NCBI RefSeq assembly: GCF_000166135.1 | Contig: NC_014666.1 | Location: 6,820,001-6,884,000, forward strand | Length of the DNA: 64,000 nt | DNA from: Pseudofrankia inefficax | Lineage (GTDB): Bacteria; Actinomycetota; Actinomycetes; Frankiales; Frankiaceae | Direction: 5' to 3' | In this document: in pieces, positions 34,595 through 43,117 of the stretch | How positions within the stretch are numbered: position 1 is the first letter of the stretch | Layout: every line of letters starts with the position of its first letter | Notes under the pieces: generated by a model | Databases searched by the model: none | What the model was told of the DNA's origin: nothing | Seen by the model: only the letters and a program-made list of their open reading frames with translations | Translations under genes and position numbers: made by a program

Positions 34595-35368
34595 CTAGGG
34601 GGCGACCTCCACGACGTGGACGGTCGGGCCGAGGCGTTCGAGGGCGGCGAGATCGTCCGCGCCGATACCCGAGTCGGTGACCAGGTCCGCGGCGGCGGCG
34701 ATCTCGCTGATCTTCGCGAAGCCGCGCTTGCCGATCTTGCTGGAGTCCGCCACCACGATGACGCGCTCGGCCGAGCGCAGCAGGGCCCGGTTGGTGTAGG
34801 CCTCGACCTCGTGGTGGGTGGTGAACCCGGCGTGCGCGTCGACGCCGTCGACTCCCACGACGGCGACGTCGACGTTGATGTTGGACAGTGTCAGGTCGGC
34901 CAGCGGTCCGACGAGCTCGTAGGACTCACCGCGCACGCTGCCGCCACACACCACGAGCTCGATGTTCGAGCGGACGGCGAGCTCCGAGGCGATGTTGAGC
35001 GCGCTCGTCACCACCCGCAGCCCCGCCCGTGAAGCGATCATCCGGGCGACCTCGGTCGTGGTCGAGCCGCCGTTGATGCCCAGTGAGGTGACGTCGTCGC
35101 CGAGCAGGCTCGCGACGCGCTGCGCGATTGCGCGCTTCGCCTCGTGACGCTGCCCGCCCCGGTAGCGCATCGGCAGCTCGTACAGCACGCCGGAGGCGAC
35201 GGCTCCGCCGTGGGTCCTGGTCAGGAGCTGCTGCTGCTCCAGCAGGTGCAGGTCACGGCGGATCGAGGCGCGCGACAGGTTGAGGCGCTCCGCGAGCTCG
35301 TCGACGCCCACCGAGCCGGCCTCGTTGAGCCGCTGGAGGATGATCCCAAGTCGGTCTTCGCGGCGCAT
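34595..35368 (-). CDS. DeoR/GlpR-family transcriptional regulator
   Basis: 257 residues. The N-terminal winged helix covers about 1-56: MRREDRLGIILQRLNEAG, then LAERLNLSRASIRRDLHLL and the family signature RTHGGA. The C-terminal DeoR sensor domain (GINGGSTTTEVARMI, VGVDGVDAHAGFTTHHEVEA, VVADSSKIGKRGFAKI) binds a sugar phosphate. It is placed to repress the sugar locus, and sits divergent from the importer genes with three CGTTT sites between them. The start ATG 35368 is where the family N-terminus begins. Confidence 0.93.
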   Translation of the reverse strand: MRREDRLGIILQRLNEAGSVGVDELAERLNLSRASIRRDLHLLEQQQLLTRTHGGAVASGVLYELPMRYRGGQRHEAKRAIAQRVASLLGDDVTSLGINGGSTTTEVARMIASRAGLRVVTSALNIASELAVRSNIELVVCGGSVRGESYELVGPLADLTLSNINVDVAVVGVDGVDAHAGFTTHHEVEAYTNRALLRSAERVIVVADSSKIGKRGFAKISEIAAAADLVTDSGIGADDLAALERLGPTVHVVEVAP

Positions 35369-35387
35369 GCCTGCACGATACGCGCAG

Positions 35388-35480
35388 CTCGGTGCACGTT
35401 TGCTCACACGTCTTGACCCGTTTAGCGCCTAAGTGCAACACTGCGCACCAAGTTTGATCGATCGTGCGCGTTTTTCATCC
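35388..35480. promoter_or_regulatory. Divergent DeoR/importer promoter with three CGTTT sites
   Basis: Cores at 35397-35402 (GTGCACGTTTGCTCAC), 35419-35424 (GACCCGTTTAGC) and 35469-35474 (GTGCGCGTTTTTCATC) lie between the DeoR and binding-protein starts; the first two are 22 bases apart. A fourth site is at 33010. They are the best operator candidates for the DeoR protein. Confidence 0.45.
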
Positions 35481-35505
35481 AGCCATGTCGACCGAGGAGC
35501 GCCGG

Positions 35506-36825
35506 ATGACGGCTTCCCGCACCGCAGCCCATTCCTGGATCAGCGCGCGAGGGCGACGAAGAGGCGCACTGGCGGCGAGCTCCCTGCTCGTGGCCGCGGT
35601 GGTCGGCGCCTGCGGCGGGGGCGGGAGCGACAGCGGGGGCACCACCATCACGCTGACGCACGGCTACACCGATGCCGAGGCGACGGAGCTGAACACGCTG
35701 GCCGCCCAGTGGAACACCGACCACCCGACGAGCAAGGTGAAGCTCTCGTTCAACGGCGGGAACGACAACGCACTCCAGAAGACCGTCGCGGGCTTCACCG
35801 CCGGCAACTATCCCGACATCGCGTACCAGTACGGCTCCTCGGCCGCCCAGCTGGCCAAACAGCCGAAGCTGGTCGACCTGACCGCCAAGGTGACCGCGCC
35901 CGGCGTCGACTGGAACGACTTCTACCCGTCCGAGCGGGACGCCACGACGGTCAACGGGAAGATCGTGGGAATCCCGGCCCTGGTCGACAACCTCAGCCTC
36001 GTCTACAACAAGAAGCTGTTCGACCAGGCCGGCGTCGCGCCGCCCACCGACTCCTGGACCTGGCAGGACTTCCGCGCGGCGGCGAAGAAGCTCACCAACG
36101 CGGGTAACGGCACCTACGGCTGGTCCTACGTGAACGACGGCAGCGAGGACACCGTCTGGCGGTATCTCGCGATGCTCTGGCAGGCCGGTGGCGACCTGCT
36201 CACCAGCGACAACAGCAAGGCCGCGTTCGACTCCCCCGCCGGGCTCGCCGCGCTGACGCAGCTGCGGGACATGACCGTCACCGACAAGTCCGTGTACCTG
36301 GACACCGGCAACCAGAACTATCTCAACCTGTTCAACAGCGGAAAGATCGCGATGCTGTGGACCGGACCCTGGGACCTGTCCAGCATCACGTCCGATGTCA
36401 GCTACGGCGTGACCCTCCTGCCGGGTTACAACGGCAACCACGAGACGATCTCCGGGCCGGACATCTACATGCTGTTCGACCACTCCGCGCCGCGCCAGCA
36501 GGCGGCGATCGACTTCATCACCTGGCTGACCTCGCCGAAGGTGCATCTGCAGTTCGCCATCGCGACGGGCGACCTGCCGCTGCGCAAGTCGGAGACGACG
36601 CTTCCCGAATACCAGACGTATCTGCAGAAGTACCCGGGCGACAAGGTGTTCGTCGAGAACCTCGACAACGTCAAGCACGTGCGCCCGAACATCCCCACGT
36701 ACGCGCAGGTGTCGACCGCGATCGGGCAGATGGTGCAGTCCGTGCTGCTCGGGCAGGCACAGCCGCAGGCAGCGCTGGACGCCGCGAACAAGCAGGTGGC
36801 GGCCGCCCTGGCCGGTCACTCGTGA
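35506..36825 (+). CDS. Sugar ABC transporter substrate-binding lipoprotein
   Basis: 439 residues of the family 1 extracellular solute-binding type (MalE/UgpB-like). A basic start (RGRRRG) and hydrophobic run end in lipobox VGAC (Cys36). The body has ITLTHGYTDAEATELNTLAAQW, NYPDIAYQYGSS, DNLSLVYNKKLFDQAGV and GKIAMLWTGPWDLSS, all typical. ATG 35506 was chosen because GAGGAG lies 6 bases upstream and it gives a normal signal peptide. Its stop overlaps the first permease start (GTGA). It captures the sugar at the outer face of the membrane. Confidence 0.94.
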   Translation: MTASRTAAHSWISARGRRRGALAASSLLVAAVVGACGGGGSDSGGTTITLTHGYTDAEATELNTLAAQWNTDHPTSKVKLSFNGGNDNALQKTVAGFTAGNYPDIAYQYGSSAAQLAKQPKLVDLTAKVTAPGVDWNDFYPSERDATTVNGKIVGIPALVDNLSLVYNKKLFDQAGVAPPTDSWTWQDFRAAAKKLTNAGNGTYGWSYVNDGSEDTVWRYLAMLWQAGGDLLTSDNSKAAFDSPAGLAALTQLRDMTVTDKSVYLDTGNQNYLNLFNSGKIAMLWTGPWDLSSITSDVSYGVTLLPGYNGNHETISGPDIYMLFDHSAPRQQAAIDFITWLTSPKVHLQFAIATGDLPLRKSETTLPEYQTYLQKYPGDKVFVENLDNVKHVRPNIPTYAQVSTAIGQMVQSVLLGQAQPQAALDAANKQVAAALAGHS

Positions 36826-37832
36826 GCTCCGCCGGCTGGATTCGGGAGCGCGGGTCCGCCAGCCCGCGCTCCCGGGTGCCGCGGCGCACCATGCTGCCCG
36901 GCCGGACGCCGCCGGGACGGCCCACGGCGGCCACCGAGCCACGGCGGCCGGGGCGCAGGTCGCTCGGCGACGGCCTGGTCGGCTGGGCGATGGTGTCGCC
37001 CAGCGTCCTGCTGATCGGGGTGTTCGGGCTGGTCCCCGTCGTCTGGTCGTTCGTGCTGTCGTTCCAGCACAGCGACCTGCAGACACCGGCGACCTCGGCC
37101 GGCCTCGCCAACTATCGCGAGCTCGTCCATGACCCGCTGTTCGTCGCGTCCGTCCGCCACACGCTCGTCTACACCGCGATCTTCGTGCCGGTGACCCTGT
37201 TGCTCTCGCTGCTGGCGGCCGCCGCGCTCAACCGCCGGATTCGCGGGATCTCGGTCTACCGGCTGGCCTTCTTCATTCCGGTCGTGACGTCGACGGTCGC
37301 GACCGGAGTCATCTTCACCTGGCTGCTCGACCCGGCGTTCGGGTTCGTCAACATGTCGCTGGCGAAACTGGGACTGCCGACGTCGGGATTCTTCTCCTCG
37401 CCGCACGCGGCCCTGCTGTCGGTCGTCGCGATGACGGTCTGGGGCTGGACCGGCTTCGGCGCGCTGATCTATCTCGCCGGCCTGCAGGGGACCCCGAGCG
37501 ACGTCCTGGAGGCCGCGCAGATCGACGGGTGCTCGAAGACCGGGGCGTTCTGGCGGGTCCAGGTCCCGTTGCTGCGGCCGGTCACCGGCTTTCTCACGGT
37601 GTGGCTGACGATCAACGCTCTCCAGCTCTTCGACGAAATCTTCGTGACGACCCGCGGCGGCCCGTTGAACGCGACGAACGTCGTCGTCTACTACCTCTAC
37701 CGGCAGGCCTTCGAGTTCTTCCACGCGGGCTATGCCGCCGCGATGGCGACCGTCCTCTTCGTGATCATCGCGCTGGTCACCTGGGCGCAGTCCCGGTTCA
37801 CCGGGGATGCCACGTCCGCGGAGCGGTCATGA
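36822..37832 (+). CDS. Sugar ABC transporter permease 1 (MalF/UgpA-type)
   Basis: 336 residues with six membrane segments after a basic 50-residue cytoplasmic lead. It carries the EAA loop EAAQIDGCSKTGAFWRVQVP that contacts the ATPase, and typical FFIPVVTSTVATGVIFTWLL and FDEIFVTTRGGPLNATNVV segments. The GTG start overlaps the binding-protein stop, and the stop overlaps the second permease start. Together they form the membrane channel. No ATP-binding gene is in the cluster, so a shared ATPase (MsiK-like) elsewhere is likely. Confidence 0.94.
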   Translation: MSSAGWIRERGSASPRSRVPRRTMLPGRTPPGRPTAATEPRRPGRRSLGDGLVGWAMVSPSVLLIGVFGLVPVVWSFVLSFQHSDLQTPATSAGLANYRELVHDPLFVASVRHTLVYTAIFVPVTLLLSLLAAAALNRRIRGISVYRLAFFIPVVTSTVATGVIFTWLLDPAFGFVNMSLAKLGLPTSGFFSSPHAALLSVVAMTVWGWTGFGALIYLAGLQGTPSDVLEAAQIDGCSKTGAFWRVQVPLLRPVTGFLTVWLTINALQLFDEIFVTTRGGPLNATNVVVYYLYRQAFEFFHAGYAAAMATVLFVIIALVTWAQSRFTGDATSAERS

Positions 37833-38668
37833 CGATCGCCGCGCCGCCCCGGCGGCGGCACTGGCGCCGCCCCTCGGGCTGGCATCTCGTGCTCATCCCG
37901 TCGTCGCTGGTCATGGTGTTCCCGCTGCTCTTCATGCTGGGAACGGCGCTGTCCACGGTGGACGAGACCCGCAGGTTCCCGCCGGGCCTGCCGCACTCGC
38001 CGCAGTGGGGCAACTTCGCCAAGGCCTGGGACGGTTCGCCGTTCGGCCACTGGCTGCTCAACAGCGCGATCGTGTCGGTGAGCTGCGTGGTGAGCAACCT
38101 GGTGCTGTGCGGCCTCGCCGGCTACGCGTTCGCGCGCCTGCGTTTCCCGGGCAGCCGGCTCGCCTTCGGCGCGATCCTCGCGACACTGATGGTCCCGTTC
38201 CAGATCATCATGATCCCGACGCTGCTCATCGTGAAGTACCTCGGGATCGTCGACTCGCTGCCGGCCCTCATCGTCCCGAACCTGGTGACGCCGTTCGGGA
38301 TCTACCTGCTGCGCCAGTTCTTCCTGACGCTGCCGGTCGAGCTGGAGGAGGCCGCGCTCATCGACGGCGCGAGCCGGCTGCGGATTCTGCGCAGCGTGCT
38401 GCTGCCGTTGATGGGCCCACCGCTGAGCACCGTGGCCGTGCTGACCTTCCTCACGGTCTGGAACGACTTCCTGTGGCCCCTGGTGGTGACCTCCTCGCCC
38501 GACGCGATGACGATCCAGATCGGGCTCGCGACCTTCCAGAGCCAGCACTTCACGAACTGGCCTGTGCTCATGGCCGCGACGCTGATGAGCCAGCTCCCGG
38601 TGATGCTGCTGTTCCTGGCGGGCCAGCGGTTCTTCGTCAGCTCGATCGCGACGACCGGCATCAAGTAG
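37829..38668 (+). CDS. Sugar ABC transporter permease 2 (MalG/UgpE-type)
   Basis: 279 residues, six membrane segments, with EAALIDGASRLRILRSVLLP as the EAA loop. Typical LAGYAFARLRFPG and FLTVWNDFLWPLVV segments are present. The ATG at 37829 overlaps the first permease stop (ATGA). It is the last importer gene. The next gene is convergent, 60 bases away. Confidence 0.94.
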   Translation: MTIAAPPRRRHWRRPSGWHLVLIPSSLVMVFPLLFMLGTALSTVDETRRFPPGLPHSPQWGNFAKAWDGSPFGHWLLNSAIVSVSCVVSNLVLCGLAGYAFARLRFPGSRLAFGAILATLMVPFQIIMIPTLLIVKYLGIVDSLPALIVPNLVTPFGIYLLRQFFLTLPVELEEAALIDGASRLRILRSVLLPLMGPPLSTVAVLTFLTVWNDFLWPLVVTSSPDAMTIQIGLATFQSQHFTNWPVLMAATLMSQLPVMLLFLAGQRFFVSSIATTGIK

Positions 38669-38728
38669 CCGGGCGCCGGCCCGGCCGGGTCGTCACTGCC
38701 AGCCAAGCCGGCCCTGCCGGGTACCTCG

Positions 38729-40009
38729 CTACTGGGTGAGCCGCTGGCCGCACCACTGGTTGCGGTCGGTGGCACCTGCCTCGGCGCTGGGGACGACGTC
38801 GTAGCCGGTGCCCGCGTCGTTCACCCGCATGAAGGTGTAGCAGCGGGCGATCTGGCCGAAGTCCTTCGTCATGTCGACCGGCCCCGGGAGCAGGCCGGAC
38901 GTGTACGTACTGGCCCGCAGCGCGTCGATGTACCCGGCCCGGGTCGGGCACGGTCCCGCCTTCTGCAGGCCGTACAGGAAGAGATCGGTGAGGATGTAGG
39001 TGACGAAGGCGAGCTCCTGGTCCGGCGGCTGGAGCTCGGGGGCGAAGTTGCTCATCGCGCGCAGGTAGTCCTGGTGGGCCTTGTCGCCGATCTGGAACGG
39101 GACGTAGGCGACGGCCGCGGTCAGGCCGCTGAGCGTCTTGCCGTACTTGCGCACCAGCGAGCTGTCGTAGCCGCTCGGCGCGAGAATGACCTTCAACGAC
39201 GCGCCGCCCGCCTTGATGCCGCGGACCAGCTCGGCCAGCTGGTCACCGGCGAACGCGGCGACCACGACGTCGACATGGGCGGCCTTCAGCTGCTCGCCCA
39301 GCTTCTCCGGGTCAACGGCGTTCGGGCTGTAGAGAAAGTGGCCGGGCGCGGTCGGGATGCCCGCCGCCGCCAGGCTGGTGCCGATCTTCGCGCCGATGTC
39401 GGTCGCGTTCGCGGTGCCATCGCTTTCGATGATGGCCGCCTTGGTGCCGCCCTGCGACTTCGCGTAGTCGCCGAAGGTCGTCACCGACGGGCCGGTGGTG
39501 AACACGTACGAGTACTCGAACATGTTGCGGTACTTGGGATCGGCCCAGAGGGCCTCGGCCGCGATTCCCGACACCGGGACGTTGGCCTTGCGCAGGTACT
39601 CGGCGCTGCCGCCCGCGGCCACCGTCGCCTCGACGAGGCCGAAGACCTTCTGCCGCTCGATCAGGTCCTGAGCGGCTTCGAGATTCTGTCCCGGCGTCCC
39701 GGCGTCGTCGCGCCAAGACGTCACGATCTTGCGCCCGTAGATGCCGCCGGCCGCGTTCGCCTCGGCGATCCGCGCGTCGAAGCCGCTCTTGGAAGCGCTC
39801 AGCGCCGGTGCGACCGCGCCGGAGTTGGGGTAGATGAAGCCCAGCTGGATCTCGTTGGCGCTGTAGCCAGGCGTGTTGCAGGCGGCCCCCGAGGTGCTGG
39901 ACGAGCTGCCGCCGGTCGTCGCGCAGCCGGCCGCCACCAGCGAGGTGACGATCACAGCAGCCACCGCCGCGAGCGCCCGAGAGTGCCGATTGCCGAGCTG
40001 GCGAGCCAA
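38729..40009 (-). CDS. Orphan branched-chain-amino-acid-type substrate-binding lipoprotein
   Basis: 426 residues, type 1 periplasmic-binding fold of the LivJ family (IQLGFIYPNSGAVAPALSAS, then ANAAGGIYGRKIVTSWRDDAG). Start TTG 40009 is supported by a strong AAGGAGGA six to seven bases upstream and gives a clean signal peptide with lipobox VAAGC (Cys29). An ATG 27 bases upstream lies before that ribosome site and is less likely. No permease or ATPase gene is near. In related actinobacteria such proteins are often linked to uptake of aromatic or lipid-like acids. A paralogue is encoded at 43118, and both flank an acyl-CoA ligase/SMP-30 operon. Confidence 0.88.
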   Translation of the reverse strand: MARQLGNRHSRALAAVAAVIVTSLVAAGCATTGGSSSSTSGAACNTPGYSANEIQLGFIYPNSGAVAPALSASKSGFDARIAEANAAGGIYGRKIVTSWRDDAGTPGQNLEAAQDLIERQKVFGLVEATVAAGGSAEYLRKANVPVSGIAAEALWADPKYRNMFEYSYVFTTGPSVTTFGDYAKSQGGTKAAIIESDGTANATDIGAKIGTSLAAAGIPTAPGHFLYSPNAVDPEKLGEQLKAAHVDVVVAAFAGDQLAELVRGIKAGGASLKVILAPSGYDSSLVRKYGKTLSGLTAAVAYVPFQIGDKAHQDYLRAMSNFAPELQPPDQELAFVTYILTDLFLYGLQKAGPCPTRAGYIDALRASTYTSGLLPGPVDMTKDFGQIARCYTFMRVNDAGTGYDVVPSAEAGATDRNQWCGQRLTQ

Positions 40010-40365
40010 GACGGCTCCTCCTTCGTTGTGACCCATGGCCCGCTGTGGCCCATGGCCCTTCCCGGGCTGGTCGGTTCTGGCGCATCGTCCGAGGTGCGCG
40101 ACCGGCTGGCGTGCGCGGGCCGGAGAACAGACCGGGATCGGCCCCGCACCCCGCCGCGTGACAGGCGTCACCGAACCCGCCACCAAGGCCCAAAGTCTCT
40201 GGCCAGGCGCAACGCCTTGTCGAGGGCGACGGGGGCGATTATGGCCGGAATTGTGCGGCCGTTTTCCTGATCACGGAGATGAGGCGCGGGCACCACGGAG
40301 GAAAACGAATCGACCATTTCCCCCGGTGTCGAGGTCCGGCGGTGAGCCCCGGGCCGGGCGGCGGC
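40010..40365. other. 356-bp intergenic region upstream of the binding-protein gene
   Basis: It should contain the promoter of the orphan binding-protein gene and the end of the SMP-30 transcript. Apart from the AAGGAGGA ribosome site next to the TTG start at 40009, I see no clear operator, repeat or gene. Confidence 0.55.
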
Positions 40366-41217
40366 TCAGGCCAGCCCGTCGCCGGGGACCCGGACCCGGG
40401 TCGTCTCGATGACGGACGTCCGTGCGCCACCGAGCGCCGCCGAGTTCCAGTCTCGCGCCGACAGCAGGAACAGCGTGCGGCCGTCCGGTCCCCCCAGCGC
40501 GCACGCGATGGCCATCCGCTCGCCGGTGGGGATCCGGTCGGTCACCTCGCCGCCCGGCAGCACCCGCCGGAACTCGTGGGCCAGCGGGAACCCGGCCCAG
40601 ATGCCGCCGCCCGAGTCCAGCGCGATCCCGTCCGGGGCCGCGTCCGGCGTGGTGGCGACGACCCGGCGGCCCCGCAGGCTCAGGCCGGCGTCCAGGTCGA
40701 ACGCGGTGAACCGCCGGCCCTTGGACTCGGCGACCGTCAGCGTCCGGCCGTCCGCCGAGATCACGGCGCCGTTCGGGAAGCTCATGGCCGCCGCGGCGAC
40801 CGAGGGCACGCCGTCCGGGGTGACGCGCAGCAGCACGCCGGTGTCCGGGGTCAGGGAGTAGCTGCCGACGAAGGCGGTGCCGTCGGCCGCCACGACCATG
40901 TCGTTGAGCTCCTCGTCGAGGAGGTGGCCGAGCCGGGCGTGCACGGCGTAGGACCCGTCCGGCGCGAGCCGCAGCAGCTCCCGGTCGGCCATCGAGACCA
41001 CCAGCGCCGACCCGTCCGGCAGGAAGCCGAGGCCCGAGGGCTTGCGTCCCGGCAGGTTCAGGACCCGGCTGGTCTCGCCGGCCAGCGTCACCGTGTACAC
41101 GGCCTCGCCGTGCATGTCGGAGAACCAGAGCCGCCCGTCATGCCAGCGCGGGCCCTCCGCGAAGACGAAACCGTCGGCCAGTAACGCGGGCTGAACGTCC
41201 GGCTCGAGTACGGTCAT
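40366..41217 (-). CDS. SMP-30/gluconolactonase-like beta-propeller hydrolase
   Basis: 283 residues. FAEGPRWHDGRLWFSDMHGEAVY marks the first blade with its metal-binding Glu. Later LLDEELNDMVVAADGTAFVGSY and AAMSFPNGAVISADGRTL supply the Asn ligands, and DAAPDGIALDSGGGIWAG the Asp. These are the calcium/zinc ligands of SMP-30/lactonase enzymes, so it probably hydrolyses a lactone. The ATG 41217 lies 9 bases after the acyl-CoA ligase stop, so both are in one operon. A lactone in lipid or aromatic breakdown fits the partner better than gluconolactone. Confidence 0.88.
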   Translation of the reverse strand: MTVLEPDVQPALLADGFVFAEGPRWHDGRLWFSDMHGEAVYTVTLAGETSRVLNLPGRKPSGLGFLPDGSALVVSMADRELLRLAPDGSYAVHARLGHLLDEELNDMVVAADGTAFVGSYSLTPDTGVLLRVTPDGVPSVAAAAMSFPNGAVISADGRTLTVAESKGRRFTAFDLDAGLSLRGRRVVATTPDAAPDGIALDSGGGIWAGFPLAHEFRRVLPGGEVTDRIPTGERMAIACALGGPDGRTLFLLSARDWNSAALGGARTSVIETTRVRVPGDGLA

Positions 41218-41226
41218 CGTGGCTCC

Positions 41227-42864
41227 TCAGCCCAGCAGCGGTTCGAGGCGGGCCCGGTCGGCGGTGTCGAGCGGGCGCAGGCTCTCGCCCTTGCCCGGCC
41301 GCCACAGCACCTGGCCGGGGCGCCAGGCGTCCCGGCGCAGGCCACGCTTGTCGATCTTCATGCTGGCCAGCTTCGGCAGCTCGTCGGTGACCCGGACGAA
41401 GGCCGGGACCCACTTGGGCCCGAGGTCGGGCTGCTCGGCCAGGAAGGCGTCGAACGCCGCCGGGTCGAAGCCGGCCCCGGCCCGCAGCTCGATCGCCGCC
41501 ATCACCCGGTCGCCGACCGGGTCGTCCGGGACCGCGTAGACGGCGACCGAGCGGACATCGGGATGGCGGGCGAGGATGGCCTCGACCGGCGCCGCGGCGA
41601 AGTTCTCACCGTCGACCCGCAGCCACTCGTTGGAGCGGCCGGCGAAGTACAGCCAGCCGTCGGCGTCACGGTAGGCGAGGTCACCGGACCAGTAGGCGCC
41701 GGCCCGGAACCGGGCCCGGGTCGCGTGCTCGTTCTTGTAGTAACCCTCGAAGCCCGAGGCGGGGGCCGTCTCGACGATCTCGCCGACGGCCTCGTCGAGG
41801 TTGGCCGGCCGGCCCTGCGCGTCGAGCACCACCGGCGGGCACTCCAGGCCCGTGTCCGGGTCGAGCACCTTGACCGTCGGGTCGGCCGTGCCGAGCGCGC
41901 CGTCGGGCATCGACGGGTCCCGGCGGATGATGATGATGCCCTCGGTCGAGCCGTAGCTGTCGCGGACCGTGCTGCCGTACCGGCGGGCGAACTCCCGGAT
42001 GTCCCGCGCGGACGCCTCGTTGCCGATGGCGAGGCGCAGTGGGTTGTCCGCGTCGCCGGCCTGTTCGGGGGTGGCGAGGATGTAGTTGAGGACCTTGCCG
42101 GTGTAGGTGAGCATGGTCGCGCCGAAGCGGCGCACGTCGGGCAGCGTGCCCGAGGCGGAGAACTTCGGCCGGGTCGCGAGCGGGACCGCGGCGTTCAGGG
42201 CCGCCGACCAGCCGGTGAACAGCGAGCTGGAATGGAAGAACGGCAGCGGCGAGTAGACGACGTCGCCCGTGGTCCCGTCGCCCCCGGCGCTGAGGCCCGC
42301 GACCCGGGCCACGTGGCCGCCGGTCCGAGCGAACCGCCCCTGCGTGCAGCGCACCGCCTTCGGCAGGCCGGTGGAGCCGGAGGTGAAGATCAACAGGAAG
42401 AGGTCGTCCTCGGCGACGGGCCGGTCGGGCACCCCGGCGGGGGCAGCGGCCAGCAGCGCGGCGTACTCGTCGCTGCCGACGACGAGGGTGCGCTCGGCGC
42501 TGACCCCGGTGTCCAGGCCCTCGACCAGCGGCCGGTACTCGGGCGAGGTGACGAGAACCTGGCAGTCGGTGTGGCGCACCAGCTGGGCCAGCGCGTCGCC
42601 GCGGTAGGTGGCGTTGATCCCGACGACGACGGACCCGGAGAGGGCTGCCGCGGCGAGCCAGAACAGGTAGTCGGGGACGTTGTCGAGCAGGACACCGACA
42701 TGGGGCGGCCGGTCCTCGTCCCGTAACGACTCGAAGACCGCGACGCGGCGGGACGCCTCGTCGGCCAGCTGCCGGAAGGTCCAGCGCTCGTCCCCGATGA
42801 GCAGCGCGACCGCGTCGCTGTCGGACCGCTCACGCAGCAGGTCACCCACGGTGGTCAAGCCCAC
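41227..42864 (-). CDS. AMP-dependent acyl-CoA synthetase (FadD17-like)
   Basis: 545 residues, ANL superfamily. The A3 motif is IFTSGSTGLPKAV, the A5 motif DSYGSTEG, then YWSGDLAYRDADGWLYFAGRSNEWLRVDGENFAAAPVE and a C-terminal PKLASMKIDKRGLRRD with the catalytic lysine. The N-terminus TVGDLLRERS and the RCTQGRFARTGGH segment resemble FadD17-type ligases of actinobacteria. GTG 42864 follows GGAGG. The next gene (SMP-30-like) starts 9 bases after its stop. It may activate a substrate captured by the orphan binding proteins on either side. Confidence 0.9.
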   Translation of the reverse strand: MGLTTVGDLLRERSDSDAVALLIGDERWTFRQLADEASRRVAVFESLRDEDRPPHVGVLLDNVPDYLFWLAAAALSGSVVVGINATYRGDALAQLVRHTDCQVLVTSPEYRPLVEGLDTGVSAERTLVVGSDEYAALLAAAPAGVPDRPVAEDDLFLLIFTSGSTGLPKAVRCTQGRFARTGGHVARVAGLSAGGDGTTGDVVYSPLPFFHSSSLFTGWSAALNAAVPLATRPKFSASGTLPDVRRFGATMLTYTGKVLNYILATPEQAGDADNPLRLAIGNEASARDIREFARRYGSTVRDSYGSTEGIIIIRRDPSMPDGALGTADPTVKVLDPDTGLECPPVVLDAQGRPANLDEAVGEIVETAPASGFEGYYKNEHATRARFRAGAYWSGDLAYRDADGWLYFAGRSNEWLRVDGENFAAAPVEAILARHPDVRSVAVYAVPDDPVGDRVMAAIELRAGAGFDPAAFDAFLAEQPDLGPKWVPAFVRVTDELPKLASMKIDKRGLRRDAWRPGQVLWRPGKGESLRPLDTADRARLEPLLG

Positions 42865-43117
42865 GTCACCTCCACGGTCGAGGTCGTCGACGGGACGCCG
42901 TCGGCCCGCGCCTGCCGCCCGCCGCCGTCCATGGCGACGTCGGCACGGTGCCGAGGCTCAATGTCGACGTCGACCTCGATATCTCACCGGACGATAGCGA
43001 CGGCCGGCGAGCCTGGCAACCGCCCGAGTCTGCCAACCGACCGGGCCGGGGACCACCCGAGGAGCTCCGTCAGGCCGGGCCACCAGCAGGACGAGCCCTC
43101 GGCGGGCCGAGCCGCCG

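Noticed and set aside
35464-35505. An earlier GTG start for the sugar-binding protein
   Set aside because: ATG 35506 has GAGGAG at proper distance and gives a normal signal peptide; the upstream part overlaps a probable operator.
40039-40186. Upstream extension of the first orphan binding protein
   Set aside because: The strong AAGGAGGA before TTG 40009 and the clean lipoprotein signal favour the shorter form.
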